A stretch of 64,000 bases of DNA from Hymenobacter siberiensis (GCF_018967845.1 NZ_JAHLZZ010000001.1:3286001-3350000); one strand, 5' to 3'; positions 41,636-50,966 are shown, counted from the stretch's first letter. Notes: generated from the letters alone by a model not told the origin. Made by a program: numbers and translations.

Positions 41636-42298
41636 ATGCTGAAATCCCTGCTGCTATCCGTTGCCATTCTGCTCACCCTCACGGCCGCCGCGCCCGCCCC
41701 CAGCTTCCGAATTGCCAAGCTGCACTACGGCGGCGGCGGCGACTGGTACGCCAACAAAACCTCGCTGCCCAACCTCATCAGCTTCTGCAATCAGGCCCTG
41801 AAAACCAATATCGCGCCCGACGAAGCAACCGTGGAGCTCGACGCGCCCGAATTGCTCTCCTATCCCTTCATTCACATGACCGGGCACGGCAACGTAAGCT
41901 TTACCGCCGTGGAGGCCAAAAACCTGCGCCAGTACCTCATCGGCGGCGGCTTTCTGCACATTGACGACAATTACGGGCTCGATAAATTTATACGGCCCGA
42001 GATGAAGAAGGTGTTTCCCGAGCTCGAATTTGTGGAATTGCCCTTCTCGCATCCTATTTATCATCAGAAATACCAGTTTCCCCGGGGCCTGCCCAAGGTG
42101 CACGAGCACGATGGCAAGCGGGCCCAAGGTTTCGGGCTGGTGTACAAAGGCCGGCTGGTGTGCTTCTACTCTTATGAGTGCGACCTCGGCAACGGCTGGG
42201 AAGACGTGGGCACCTACCCCGAAGACTCGCCCGCCACGCACGATGCCGCCCTGCGCATGGGGGCCAACCTGGTGAGCTACGCCCTGACCCAGGACTGA
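41636..42298 (+). CDS. Secreted DUF4159-family protein
   Basis: 220 residues with a short signal peptide (LLLSVAILLTLTAAAPA). Core motifs LHYGGGGDWYANKTSLPNL, YPFIHMTGHGNVSFT and GGFLHIDDNYGLDKFIRPEM match the DUF4159 family, which has a class-I glutamine-amidotransferase-like fold. Function unknown; members lie near MoxR/vWA genes in some Bacteroidota, not here. A heme oxygenase gene follows 61 bp downstream. Confidence 0.82.
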   Translation: MLKSLLLSVAILLTLTAAAPAPSFRIAKLHYGGGGDWYANKTSLPNLISFCNQALKTNIAPDEATVELDAPELLSYPFIHMTGHGNVSFTAVEAKNLRQYLIGGGFLHIDDNYGLDKFIRPEMKKVFPELEFVELPFSHPIYHQKYQFPRGLPKVHEHDGKRAQGFGLVYKGRLVCFYSYECDLGNGWEDVGTYPEDSPATHDAALRMGANLVSYALTQD

Positions 42299-42328
42299 AT
42301 AAAAGCCACCGCGCCGCGCTCAATGGCC

Positions 42329-42336
42329 TACTTTCG
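42329..42336 (+). promoter_or_regulatory. Possible -7 box for the bacteriophytochrome operon
   Basis: TACTTTCG, one mismatch to TAnnTTTG, 23 bp before ATG 42360. Confidence 0.4.
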
Positions 42337-42359
42337 CCCAGCTAACGTTGTTCTATTTT

Positions 42360-42944
42360 ATGCCCAACCCTCCGGAAAGCCCGGCTATTCTGCCGCGTCT
42401 TCGTCACGAAACCAGACCCTTCCACGATGCAGTGGAGCAAAACCCATTTAACCTGGCCTTGGCGGCAGGCACGGTAACGGCAGCCGATACCGCCCGGTTC
42501 CTGGCCAAGATGTACGGCTTTCTGGCACCGTACGAGGCGCAGCTGCACGCCCACGCTACTTTTTTCGGGCCAGCCTGGCAGCTCGACCAGCGCTACCGCG
42601 CGCCCCTCATCCTGAAAGATTTGGCTCGACTGGGCCACGATGCCGCGCCGCCGCTCTACCCCGGGCTGCCGCCGCTCGGCACCCGCGCCCAGCTGCTGGG
42701 GGCCATGTACGTGCTCGAAGGCTCGACGCTGGGCGGGCAGGTCATTGCGCGGCAGCTCGATAAGGCGGGCATTGCCCCGCACGCCTTTTTCACGGGCCGG
42801 GCCGAGCGCACCGGGCCACTCTGGAAAGGCTTCTGCCAGCACCTGACCGAAGCCGCCGAAACCGGCTCCGAAGAGCCAGCGGCCATCGTGGCCTCGGCCG
42901 TTCATACGTTCCAAGCACTATCCGCATGGCTGAATCAGCGCTAA
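42360..42944 (+). CDS. bphO: Biliverdin-forming heme oxygenase (BphO type)
   Basis: 194 residues. The proximal-His helix LRHETRPFHDAVEQNPF opens the protein and the distal-helix region LGAMYVLEGSTLGGQVIARQL is typical of phytochrome-linked heme oxygenases. It opens heme to biliverdin IXa, the chromophore of the next gene product. It overlaps bphP by 19 bases, so chromophore synthesis and apoprotein synthesis are coupled. Confidence 0.9.
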   Translation: MPNPPESPAILPRLRHETRPFHDAVEQNPFNLALAAGTVTAADTARFLAKMYGFLAPYEAQLHAHATFFGPAWQLDQRYRAPLILKDLARLGHDAAPPLYPGLPPLGTRAQLLGAMYVLEGSTLGGQVIARQLDKAGIAPHAFFTGRAERTGPLWKGFCQHLTEAAETGSEEPAAIVASAVHTFQALSAWLNQR

Positions 42945-45241
42945 CCCTTACCGATGAAAGCCTGCTTGGCCAGTCCATCACGCTTAGCAACTGCGACCGG
43001 GAGCCCATTCACCTCCCCGGCCTGATTCAGCCCTACGGCTTTTTGCTGTGCCTCGATGAGCAGAGCCGCCGCGTGGTGCAGGCCAGCGCCAACACGCTGG
43101 CGCTGCTGGGCATAATTCCCGAAAACATTATCGGGGCCGGCTTAGGCATTTTGCTGGAGCCCGAGCAGCTGGTGGCAGTAGAGCGCCTGTGGGCCACGCT
43201 GGGGCCGGAGGCGCGGCTGCTGGGCATTCGCCTGGGGCGGGTGGTAGGCCAGCCGGCCTACAAGCTCATCCTGCATCGCTACGATGGCCTGCTGTGGGTG
43301 GAAGGCGAGCCGGTGGCCGATACCACGGTCAGCGCCTTCGACCTGTCGGCGCTCAACATGAGCCTGGGCAGCCTGCTCGCGGCCGAAACCGTGCTCGACT
43401 GCTGCCAGCTAACGGCCGAGCAGGTGCGGGCCATCACCGGGTTCGACCGGGTGGCCATCTACCGTTTCGCGCCCGACGACAGCGGCGAAGTAATTGCCGA
43501 GGCCGTGCGCGAAGACCTGCCCCCCTGGCTGGGCATGCACTACCCGGCCACCGACATTCCGAAGCAGGCGCGGGCCATGTACCTCAAAAACTGGCTCCGC
43601 TTCATCCCCGATGCCCGGTACCAGCCGGTGCCGCTGGTGCCCGCCGTGGCACCCGGGGCCAGCCGCCCGCCCGACATGACGTATTCGGTGCTGCGCAGCG
43701 TGTCGCCCATTCACCTCGAATACCTGCATAACCTGGGCTCGGAGGCGACCATGACCATTTCGCTCATTCAGGAAGGGCAGCTGTGGGGCATGATAACCTG
43801 CCACCACCAAACCCCGCGCCTGGTGAGCTACGAGCTGCGCGACCTGTGCCAGTTTCTGGGCAAAGCGGTGTCAGCGCTACTCAAAAGCAAGGAGCAGCAG
43901 GACGAGCAGGCCTACCGCCTGCGCATGCGCGAGGCCCAGGTGCGGCTGTTCGATTTGGTGAGCACGCAGGTGAATTTTCTGGATGGCCTGCACCGCTTCA
44001 CCCCCAGCCTGCTGGATGTGCTGGACTGCGGCGGCGCGGCCATTTGCTTCGCTGGTGAAATCATTACCCTCGGCCACACGCCCACGCCCGCCCAGATTAC
44101 GGAGCTGGTGGAATGGCTGCGCACCCACAACCCGCACGATATTTTCGTGACCGATTCCTACGCACGGCTGAACCCGGCCGGTAAGGTCATCCGGAGCACG
44201 GCCAGCGGCATTCTGGCCGTGGCGCTGGCCCGCGAGGCGGGGGAGTACATCTTCTGGTTTCGGCCCGAGCAGCTGCAAACCGTGACCTGGGCCGGCCGCC
44301 ACGAAAAAAACCAGACCATCGTGGATGGGCAGATTTTCCTCTCGCCCCGGCAGTCGTTTGAGGCCTGGAAGCAAACCGTGGAGGAAACGTCGGCCCCGTG
44401 GCGGCCCCTGGAAATTGAGGCGGCCAAAGAAATTCGCCTGCATATTTCCGACATCCGGCTAAAAATATTTAACGAGCTGCAAGCCAAGGCCATCAGCCTG
44501 GCCCGCCTCAACGCCGAGCTGGAGCGCAGCAACGACGAGCTGGACTCGTTTGCCTACGTGGCCTCGCACGACCTCAAGGAACCGTTGCGCGGCATTCATA
44601 ACTACTCGCTGTTTTTGCTGGAAGACTACGCCGACAAGCTTGATAATGAGGGCGTGAGCAAGCTCCAGACCCTGGTGCGCCTCAGCCAGCGCATGGAGGC
44701 GCTGATTGAGGCGCTGCTGCAGCTCTCGCGTGTGAGCCGGGTTGAAATGGCAGTGGAGGCCGTGAACCTGAACAATGCCCTGGCCGACATTATCGACCTG
44801 CTGCACCCCCGCCTGGAGCAAACCTGCACCACGGTGACGGTGCCCGTTTCCCTACCCACCGTGCGCGGCAACCGCACCTCGCTGCACGAGGTATTCAACA
44901 ACTTGCTGACCAACGCCCTGCGCTACAATAACCACCCCGATAAGCACGTTATCATTGGCGTGGCCCCGCCCGCAATTCGCGGCCCCAAAGGCACCGGTGA
45001 CCCGGCCGGTTTTACCGTTATTTACGTACACGATAACGGCATCGGCATCGACCCGAAGCACCACGACAATATTTTCAAAATATTCAAGCGCCTGCACGCG
45101 CAGGACAAGTACGGTGGAGGGACCGGCGCGGGCCTGGCCATTGCCCGGAAGATGGTGGAAAAACACGGCGGCGAGTTATGGGTTGATTCCACACTCGGCC
45201 ATGGTGCCACCTTTTATTTTTCGCTGGCCAACAACCTGTAA
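42926..45241 (+). CDS. bphP: Bacteriophytochrome histidine kinase
   Basis: 771 residues: PAS-GAF-PHY photosensor then HisKA and HATPase. The biliverdin-binding Cys23 is in LSNCDREPIHLPGLIQPYG, the GAF signature is HYPATDIPKQARAMY, the phospho-acceptor is His548 in YVASHDLKEPLRG, and ATP motifs are NNLLTNALRYN, VHDNGIGID and GTGAGLAIARKMV. All residues for red/far-red switching and kinase output appear present. Second gene of a four-gene operon with heme oxygenase and two receiver proteins. Confidence 0.95.
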   Translation: MAESALTLTDESLLGQSITLSNCDREPIHLPGLIQPYGFLLCLDEQSRRVVQASANTLALLGIIPENIIGAGLGILLEPEQLVAVERLWATLGPEARLLGIRLGRVVGQPAYKLILHRYDGLLWVEGEPVADTTVSAFDLSALNMSLGSLLAAETVLDCCQLTAEQVRAITGFDRVAIYRFAPDDSGEVIAEAVREDLPPWLGMHYPATDIPKQARAMYLKNWLRFIPDARYQPVPLVPAVAPGASRPPDMTYSVLRSVSPIHLEYLHNLGSEATMTISLIQEGQLWGMITCHHQTPRLVSYELRDLCQFLGKAVSALLKSKEQQDEQAYRLRMREAQVRLFDLVSTQVNFLDGLHRFTPSLLDVLDCGGAAICFAGEIITLGHTPTPAQITELVEWLRTHNPHDIFVTDSYARLNPAGKVIRSTASGILAVALAREAGEYIFWFRPEQLQTVTWAGRHEKNQTIVDGQIFLSPRQSFEAWKQTVEETSAPWRPLEIEAAKEIRLHISDIRLKIFNELQAKAISLARLNAELERSNDELDSFAYVASHDLKEPLRGIHNYSLFLLEDYADKLDNEGVSKLQTLVRLSQRMEALIEALLQLSRVSRVEMAVEAVNLNNALADIIDLLHPRLEQTCTTVTVPVSLPTVRGNRTSLHEVFNNLLTNALRYNNHPDKHVIIGVAPPAIRGPKGTGDPAGFTVIYVHDNGIGIDPKHHDNIFKIFKRLHAQDKYGGGTGAGLAIARKMVEKHGGELWVDSTLGHGATFYFSLANNL

Positions 45242-45245
45242 ATCA

Positions 45246-45692
45246 ATGAATCCCACCGCCCTCATCCCCATCCTCGTGGTGGAAGACAGCATCGAAGACT
45301 TTACGGCCCTGAGCCGGGCCTTCTACAAAAACGCGGTGACCAACCCCGTGCTGCGCTGCGAAGACGGCGACCAAGCCCTCGAATACCTCAAGGGCTACGG
45401 CAAGCACCCGAACTGGCCCAGCCAGCTGCCCGTCATCATCCTGCTCGACCTCAATATGCCCGGCACCGATGGCCGCGCCGTGCTCGACGCACTGAAAAAT
45501 GACCCGGCCCTGCAGAGTATTCCGGTTATCGTATTCACTACTTCGTCTAATAGCACCGATATTGCCGAGTGCTACCGCCTGGGGGCCAACAGCTACCTCA
45601 CCAAGCCCATTGGCTACCCCGAGCTGGAAGAAAAAGTGCGGCTTATTATTCATTATTGGCTGGAGGCTTCCGAGCTTCCGCTGGCTGGCTAA
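45246..45692 (+). CDS. Single-domain response regulator (Rcp1-like)
   Basis: 148 residues: only a receiver domain. Acidic pair VVEDS, phospho-acceptor Asp68 in ILLDLNMPGTDG, Thr/Ser switch VFTTSSN and Lys in YLTKPIGYPELEE. The extended form with an extra loop (KGYGKHPNWPSQLP) is typical of phytochrome-partner regulators. It starts 4 bp after bphP and is the likely phospho-acceptor. No DNA-binding domain, so it must act by protein contact. Confidence 0.93.
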   Translation: MNPTALIPILVVEDSIEDFTALSRAFYKNAVTNPVLRCEDGDQALEYLKGYGKHPNWPSQLPVIILLDLNMPGTDGRAVLDALKNDPALQSIPVIVFTTSSNSTDIAECYRLGANSYLTKPIGYPELEEKVRLIIHYWLEASELPLAG

Positions 45693-45698
45693 ACCTCT

Positions 45699-46946
45699 GT
45701 GAAGCGAATTTTACTGATTGACGACAACCCGGAGGACCGAATGCTGTACCGGCGCTTCCTGGGACAGAACGCTGGATTTCAGCGTATTGAAATCATAGAG
45801 GCTTCTTCGGGGGCCGAGGGCCTGGAGCAATTTCAGCTGCAGCAGCCCGACTGCGTTCTGCTCGATTACAACCTACCCGACACCGACGGCCTCGACCTGC
45901 TCGATGCCCTGAACGAGCTGGCCCCACCCGATACGCTATGCGTGGTGATGATAACCGGCGGCGGCAACGAAGCCCTGGCCGTGCGCGCCCTCAACTCCGG
46001 CGCCCTCGACTACCTGGTGAAACAGCAGTTCGACCGCGAGCTGCTCAATAAAACCGTGCTGTACGCCATCGAGAAAAACGAGTGGCGCCAGTACGTGGCC
46101 CGCTACCACGGCGAGCTGCAGGACGTGAACCGCGAGCTGCGCGACTCCCTGGCCGCGCTCACCGAAACCCGGCAGGAGCTCCACGAGAAAAACACCCAGC
46201 TCAGCGCCGCCAACCAGGAAATCGGGGCGCGCAACCGCCTCCTGGCCCGCACCAATCAGGACCTCGACAACTTCGTGTACGCGGCCAGCCACGACCTGCG
46301 CCAGCCCCTCAACAACCTGCGCGGCCTCTTCGACGAGCTTCGCCGCAGTGCCACCTTCCAGGACCCCGAGGAGGCCGTAGTGCTGCGCCTGCTGGAAGAA
46401 TCGCTGCACAGCCTGTCCACCACCATCACCGACCTGGCCGCCGTGGTGCAGGAGCAGCGCAGCCCCGGCAAGCAGGCCGCCGAGGAGGTTGCCCTGACCA
46501 GCCTCGTGGCCGACGTGCTAAAGACCCTGCGCCCGCAGCTAACAGCCACCGAAGCCCGCGTCGACACCGATTTTGCCGGTTTGCCCGCCCTGAGCTACGT
46601 GCGCAGCAACCTGCGCACCATCCTCATCAACTTGCTGGGCAATGCCCTCAAATACCGGCATCCGGCCCGGGTGCCTCATATTCAGGTTCGTACCTATCAG
46701 GACAGTGGCTGCCCGGTACTCGAAGTGCGCGACAACGGCCTGGGCATGAACCTGGACCGCTACGGCTCCGAGCTATTCCAGCTGTTCCGGCGGTTTCACC
46801 CGCAGGCAGGCGAAGGCACGGGCGTGGGCCTGTTCCTCGTCAACCGGCTGGTGCATTCCGAGGGCGGCCACATCGCCGTCGAAAGTGAGGAAGGCCAAGG
46901 CACGGTATTCCGGGTATTTCTGCACGGCGAGGGCGGCCATTGCTAG
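45699..46946 (+). CDS. Receiver-histidine kinase hybrid
   Basis: 415 residues: receiver (Asp56 in VLLDYNLPDTDG), a ~50-residue coiled coil (VNRELRDSLAALTETRQELH), HisKA with His198 in YAASHDLRQPLNN, and HATPase (LINLLGNALKYRHPA, VRDNGLGMN, GTGVGLFLVNRLV). A receiver placed before the kinase suggests input by phosphotransfer from the phytochrome. GTG start, 6 bp after the single-domain regulator; last gene of the operon. No output transcription factor is seen here. Confidence 0.9.
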   Translation: MKRILLIDDNPEDRMLYRRFLGQNAGFQRIEIIEASSGAEGLEQFQLQQPDCVLLDYNLPDTDGLDLLDALNELAPPDTLCVVMITGGGNEALAVRALNSGALDYLVKQQFDRELLNKTVLYAIEKNEWRQYVARYHGELQDVNRELRDSLAALTETRQELHEKNTQLSAANQEIGARNRLLARTNQDLDNFVYAASHDLRQPLNNLRGLFDELRRSATFQDPEEAVVLRLLEESLHSLSTTITDLAAVVQEQRSPGKQAAEEVALTSLVADVLKTLRPQLTATEARVDTDFAGLPALSYVRSNLRTILINLLGNALKYRHPARVPHIQVRTYQDSGCPVLEVRDNGLGMNLDRYGSELFQLFRRFHPQAGEGTGVGLFLVNRLVHSEGGHIAVESEEGQGTVFRVFLHGEGGHC

Positions 46947-46956
46947 CATTCAACGT

Positions 46957-47034
46957 TGTCATTCCGACGCAGGAGGAATCTGAAATAAGCCTGACCGACA
47001 GCTCATCTCAGATTCCTCCTGCGTCGGAATGACA
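46957..47034. repeat. Perfect 27-bp inverted repeat
   Basis: Arms 46957-46983 and 47008-47034 (TGTCATTCCGACGCAGGAGG... and complement) are exact around a 24-base loop, between the 3' ends of the kinase and the acyltransferase gene. Different family from the others, though TGTCAT resembles the ends of the 13996 family. Confidence 0.85.
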
Positions 47035-47043
47035 GTTTTGGTT

Positions 47044-47616
47044 TCAGCGCACGCCCTGCGCGGGGAAGCGCCCCGACTTAGTGCGGTAAAACGCTTTAAT
47101 TCGGGCTTCGTCGGCCTCGTAGTCGCCCGTAGGCCATACGGCTTCGCCGATGCCGGCTTCCTTTTCAGCATAGTCCAGATACCCCAGCCGAATGGGCACG
47201 TGCGCGCCCAGGGCAGCAAAATAGTAGCCCTTGCGCCAGCGCGGCTGGTAGGCGCGCGTGCCTTCCGGCGTGATGAGAATCACCAGGTCTTCGTGCGTAT
47301 CAAACAGCTTCACCATGCCATCCACGAGGCTGTTGTTGCGGCTGCGGTCCACGGCCAGGCCCCCAATGGCCTTCACCAGCCAGCCCAGCGCCCAGTTTTC
47401 GGTCCACTCCTTTTTCACGGTGAAGCGCACCGGCACGCCCATCAGGTAGAAGGCGGCCCGGGCTATGATAATGTCCCAGTTGCTGGTGTGCGGGGCCGCA
47501 ATTATCATGCTCTTCCTGATTTCGGGATTTTGAATCTCGCCCAGGTGCCAGCCGGCTACTTTGAACACGAGCGTGGCCATGGAATGCCAGAAGGGAGATT
47601 TTTCGCGAGGAGACAT
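47044..47616 (-). CDS. PlsC-like acyltransferase
   Basis: 190 residues. Acyltransferase motifs: APHTSNWDIIIAR (HxxxxD), a second block FTVKKEWTENWALGWLVKAI, and TPEGTRAYQPRWRKG (EGTR). The family acylates lysophosphatidate or related lysolipids at the inner membrane. It is shorter than standard PlsC and resembles the small membrane-anchored subgroup. Start ATG 47616 chosen because upstream codons look non-coding. Confidence 0.82.
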   Translation of the reverse strand: MSPREKSPFWHSMATLVFKVAGWHLGEIQNPEIRKSMIIAAPHTSNWDIIIARAAFYLMGVPVRFTVKKEWTENWALGWLVKAIGGLAVDRSRNNSLVDGMVKLFDTHEDLVILITPEGTRAYQPRWRKGYYFAALGAHVPIRLGYLDYAEKEAGIGEAVWPTGDYEADEARIKAFYRTKSGRFPAQGVR

Positions 47617-47779
47617 TGTCGAGGAATACGGGTAATAAGGGATGGGTTGGCTCTTCGGAACCCAACAGGGCCCCGAAGCAACTGGTAAAACTAGGCGTTT
47701 GAAGTAACTTATGGATGCCCGGCCCGGCCGAAAAGGACGAATATTAGCCTTCCGGAGGCGGCCAGTGCCTGCCGCCCAT

Positions 47780-48592
47780 TCACAGCAGCGCCTGTAAAGC
47801 CTCGGCTTGGCCCATGGCGTAGCGGTAGCCAATTTCGAACAGCTCGGGGCCGCGCTTGTAGCTCAGGGGCCGGTAGTGGCGCAGCTCGGGCGGCTCCAGC
47901 AGCAGGTGGCACTGGCTTTTGCGGGCCGCCGTGTTGGCGTTGATGGCCAGGTGCAGGGTCCGCTCAACCAGGCGGCGGAAGGTGGGGATGCGGGCTTCGG
48001 GGTTGATGGGGTTGCAGTGCACGCCCACCACGCGCAGGTTGGGCTGGCCCAGCAGCGGCTCTACGGGCAGGTTATTGAGCAGGCCGCCGTCCACCAGCTG
48101 CCGGCCCTGGTACTCCACCGGCCGGTAGATAATGGGCACCGCCGACGAAGCCAGCAGCGGCGGCAGCAACGGCCCGGCGCTGAAATACACCGACTCGCCC
48201 ACCATCAAATCCGTCGCCACCAAAGTCAGAGGCCGGCTCAAATCCTCAAAGTTGACCGTGCTGCCCAGGTGCCGGGCCAGCAGCTGCTCCACCGCATCGA
48301 GATGCAGCAGCCCAAACCGGCTAAACGCCGGCCGTGTGAGCCGAAAGACATTGGTGCTCAACAACAGCCGCAAAATCTCGCGCGGCGCAAAGCCCGCCGC
48401 ATAAAACACGCTGGCAATGGCCCCCGAGCTCACGCCGGCCAGCCGCGCCACCGGCAGCTGCAGCTCATCGAGGGCCGCCAGCACGCCCAGATGCGCAATT
48501 CCGCGCGCGCCGCCTCCCGATAATGCCAACCCAAGCTGCGGACTGGTGGGTTGATGGATTGGTGGATTGACGGATTGTTGAGGAACCTGCAC
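47780..48592 (-). CDS. Patatin-like phospholipase
   Basis: 270 residues. Oxyanion loop LSGGGARGIAHLGVL, nucleophile Ser in AGVSSGAIAS (GxSxG) and dyad Asp in LVDGGLLNNLPVEPL. The family cleaves acyl esters of phospholipids or other lipids. No signal peptide, so cytoplasmic. The first ~15 residues are Pro/Gln-rich and come from DNA with short GATTG repeats, so the real start might be a little downstream. Confidence 0.88.
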   Translation of the reverse strand: MQVPQQSVNPPIHQPTSPQLGLALSGGGARGIAHLGVLAALDELQLPVARLAGVSSGAIASVFYAAGFAPREILRLLLSTNVFRLTRPAFSRFGLLHLDAVEQLLARHLGSTVNFEDLSRPLTLVATDLMVGESVYFSAGPLLPPLLASSAVPIIYRPVEYQGRQLVDGGLLNNLPVEPLLGQPNLRVVGVHCNPINPEARIPTFRRLVERTLHLAINANTAARKSQCHLLLEPPELRHYRPLSYKRGPELFEIGYRYAMGQAEALQALL

Positions 48593-48653
48593 GTTGTTAT
48601 CTATTGGTAGTTAGCTAGATACGGCTTTCTCATCCATCCGCCACTCCGCCAAC

Positions 48654-49502
48654 TCACAAATCCGCCACTCGCAGGGTCTGGTCCAGGCGCACGCCTTTGT
48701 CGGTGAGGGTCACGGTGCAGGCTTCGTTGGTGGGATCGTGCTCCAGCAGCAGCACCCAATTTTCGACCGCAGCGCGGCGCAGCACGGCTTCTTTTTCGGG
48801 CATGGTAATGAGCGGGCGCACGTCGTAGCTCATCACGTAGGGCAACGGAATATGGGCGGCACTGGGCAGCAAATCGGCCATAAAGGCCAGCGTGTGGCCT
48901 TTGTAGTCCATCACCGGCACCATCATCTTCTCGGTGTGCCCGTCGGCCACAATAATTTCGCGGAACTGCGGCAGCGCATCAGGCACGCCCTTCTGCAGGT
49001 CGACAAACTTCAAATGCCCGCTTTCCTGAATCGGCAGAATATTCTCCTTCAGAAAGCTGGCCTTTTCGCGCGGGTTGGGCGTCACGGCCCAGTCCCAGTG
49101 CGCCTCGTTGCTCCAATAGGTAGCGTTGGGGAAAGCCAGCTGCAACACCCCATTGGGCCGGCGCTGCACCGAGCCGCCGCAGTGGTCGAAGTGCAGGTGC
49201 GTGAGAAAAACATCGGTAATATCGGCGCTGGTGAAGCCCAGCTTACGCAGGGATTTCTCCAGCGTGTCGTCGCCATGCAGGTAAAAATGCCCCCGAAACT
49301 TGTCGTCCTGCTTATCGCCAATGCCGTTGTCGATGAGCAGCAACCGGCCGCCGTCCTCAATCAGCAGGCAGCGCATGGCCCAGGTGCACATGTTATTGGC
49401 ATCGGGCGGATTCAGCTTCTGCCACATGCTCTTGGGCACCACGCCAAACATGGCGCCGCCATCGAGCTTGAAAAGGCCGGTATCAATGGTATGAACTTTC
49501 AT
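48654..49502 (-). CDS. Metallo-beta-lactamase-fold hydrolase
   Basis: 282 residues. Zinc motif HLHFDHCGG, further ligands in VADGHTEKM and ADLLPSAAHIPLPYVMSYD. The layout (DNGIGDK before HxHxDH) is that of the AiiA/AttM-like group with lactonase or other hydrolase activities; substrate unknown. ATG 49502 chosen; the codons before it come from TTAGCT-type repeats. Confidence 0.8.
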   Translation of the reverse strand: MKVHTIDTGLFKLDGGAMFGVVPKSMWQKLNPPDANNMCTWAMRCLLIEDGGRLLLIDNGIGDKQDDKFRGHFYLHGDDTLEKSLRKLGFTSADITDVFLTHLHFDHCGGSVQRRPNGVLQLAFPNATYWSNEAHWDWAVTPNPREKASFLKENILPIQESGHLKFVDLQKGVPDALPQFREIIVADGHTEKMMVPVMDYKGHTLAFMADLLPSAAHIPLPYVMSYDVRPLITMPEKEAVLRRAAVENWVLLLEHDPTNEACTVTLTDKGVRLDQTLRVADL

Positions 49503-49593
49503 TATTTTAGCTGTTAGCTGCTGGCTATTAGCTGTTAGCTTTTTCAAATAACAAGAGCTGCTGACAGCTAATTGCTATAAGCTAACGGCTTAA
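49503..49593. repeat. TTAGCT-rich repeated spacer
   Basis: Multiple imperfect copies of GCTGTTAGCT and its near-complement AGCTAACGGCT fill the gap between accA and the MBL gene. A shorter stretch of the same type follows groL at 34126-34158. Confidence 0.5.
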
Positions 49594-49597
49594 AAAA

Positions 49598-50545
49598 CTA
49601 CTCCACCACCACGCCCATCGCCGAAAACTTATCAATCCGCTGTGAAATCCGGTCCTCCACCGAAATCGCGCTCAGTTCTTTCAGCGTCTTAAGCAGGGTG
49701 TTTTTCAGCGTTTCAATCATCACCTCGGGCGCAGTATGTGCCCCGCCCAGCGGCTCCTTCACGATGCCATCGACCAGCCCGGCCGATTTCATATCCGTGG
49801 CCGTAAGCTTGAGTGCCTCGGCCGCCTGCTCTTTATAATCCCAGGAGCGCCACAGAATGCTGCTGCACGATTCCGGCGAAATAACTGAATACCAAGTATT
49901 TTCCAGCATCAGCACCCGGTCGCCGATGGCAATACCCAGGGCCCCGCCGCTCGCTCCCTCCCCAATAACAACGCAGATAACCGGCACCTTCAGCATAAAC
50001 ATTTCCTTGAGGTTGCGGGCAATGGCCTCACCCTGCCCCCGCTCTTCGGCCTCCAGGCCCGGAAATGCACCGGGCGTATCAATCAATGTCACCACCGGCA
50101 CGTTGAACTTTTCGGCCAGCTTCATCAGGCGCAGGGCCTTGCGGTAGCCCTCGGGGTTGGGCATGCCGAAGTTGCGAAACTGCCGCTGCTTGGTGTTGTG
50201 CCCCTTCTGCTGGCCAATAAACATAACGGCCTGCCCGTTAATCTCGCCGAAGCCGCCCACCATGGCCTTGTCGTCGCCCACGGTGCGGTCGCCGTGCAGT
50301 TCCACGAACTTATCGGCCATGCCATCTATATAGTCCAGGGTATAGGGCCGCTCCGGATGGCGCGACAGCTGCACCCGCTGCCAGCGCGTGAGGTTGGCGT
50401 AGGTTTCCTTTTTGAGGTCTTTAATACGTTTTTCCAGCGCCGCGACGGCTTCGCCTACTTCCACGTCGCTGTCGGCAGCGAGTTTCTGCATTTCAAGAAG
50501 CTTGCCTTCGAGGGCAGCAATAGGTTGTTCAAAATCAAGAAGCAT
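49598..50545 (-). CDS. accA: Acetyl-CoA carboxylase carboxyltransferase subunit alpha
   Basis: 315 residues. N-terminal [20 protein letters not shown], then [57 protein letters not shown] and [10 protein letters not shown]. Transfers the carboxyl group from biotin to acetyl-CoA with AccD, making malonyl-CoA for fatty acids. ATG 50545 chosen: the 50-codon longer frame overlaps the promoter box at 50660. Confidence 0.96.
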   Translation of the reverse strand: MLLDFEQPIAALEGKLLEMQKLAADSDVEVGEAVAALEKRIKDLKKETYANLTRWQRVQLSRHPERPYTLDYIDGMADKFVELHGDRTVGDDKAMVGGFGEINGQAVMFIGQQKGHNTKQRQFRNFGMPNPEGYRKALRLMKLAEKFNVPVVTLIDTPGAFPGLEAEERGQGEAIARNLKEMFMLKVPVICVVIGEGASGGALGIAIGDRVLMLENTWYSVISPESCSSILWRSWDYKEQAAEALKLTATDMKSAGLVDGIVKEPLGGAHTAPEVMIETLKNTLLKTLKELSAISVEDRISQRIDKFSAMGVVVE

Positions 50546-50659
50546 GGACTGCGAAGCGTGTTTGCGTGGAGTGGGAAAGCGAAAATAGCGGGCGGCACAG
50601 TTAAAAAGGGGATTGGCCCTACTATCTGCGCCCCCAAATGCCGCTGCGAAGGCGGATGG

Positions 50660-50667
50660 CAAAGGTA
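50660..50667 (-). promoter_or_regulatory. -7 promoter box for accA
   Basis: Minus strand TACCTTTG with a TTG 18 bp upstream as -33 candidate; 115 bp before ATG 50545. Confidence 0.55.
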
Positions 50668-50792
50668 AAACATCTGCCGTTGCGGCAAGGCGCAAAAATT
50701 AATGTTCCTGAGAAACAACCTCCAAGCTCCCAAACAGCCCTTTTTTTAAAGAAATATTGGCCCCATACTTGCAGGGCGCAGTTTTCTTACCC

Positions 50793-50800
50793 TACCTTTG
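50793..50800 (+). promoter_or_regulatory. -7 promoter box for tRNA-Asp
   Basis: TACCTTTG, with TTG at 50769-50771 (21-bp spacer), 46 bp before the mature tRNA. Confidence 0.6.
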
Positions 50801-50845
50801 TATCACCAAAACGGAAAAGCACACGGCTTCTCCACCAAGGCAAAC

Positions 50846-50919
50846 GGTTTGGTAGTTCAGTTGGTTAGAATGCCGCCCTGTCACGGCGGAGGTCGCGGGT
50901 TCGAGTCCCGTCCAGACCG
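50846..50919 (+). tRNA. tRNA-Asp (GTC)
   Basis: 74 nt, no encoded CCA. Acceptor GGTTTGG pairs with CCAGACC (one G-U), anticodon stem CCGCC/GGCGG encloses loop CTGTCAC with anticodon GTC at 50880-50882, T-arm GCGGGTTCGAGTCCCGT is standard. The 3' end lies inside the 37-bp direct repeat that bounds the integrative element. Confidence 0.97.
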
Positions 50920-50940
50920 CTACCGTTTGCTAAAAAGGCC
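50904..50940 (+). other. attL: 37-bp direct repeat at the tRNA-Asp 3' end
   Basis: Identical to 56349-56385. It covers the last 16 bases of the tRNA gene plus 21 bases downstream, the classic attachment site of tyrosine-recombinase elements. Confidence 0.9.
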
Positions 50941-50966
50941 ATTTCCTCACCGGAAATGGCCTTTTT
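50932..50966 (+). terminator. tRNA-Asp terminator at attL
   Basis: Perfect 15-bp arms AAAAAGGCCATTTCC and complement, then T-run. The stem base is within attL, the stem top is outside it. Confidence 0.85.
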
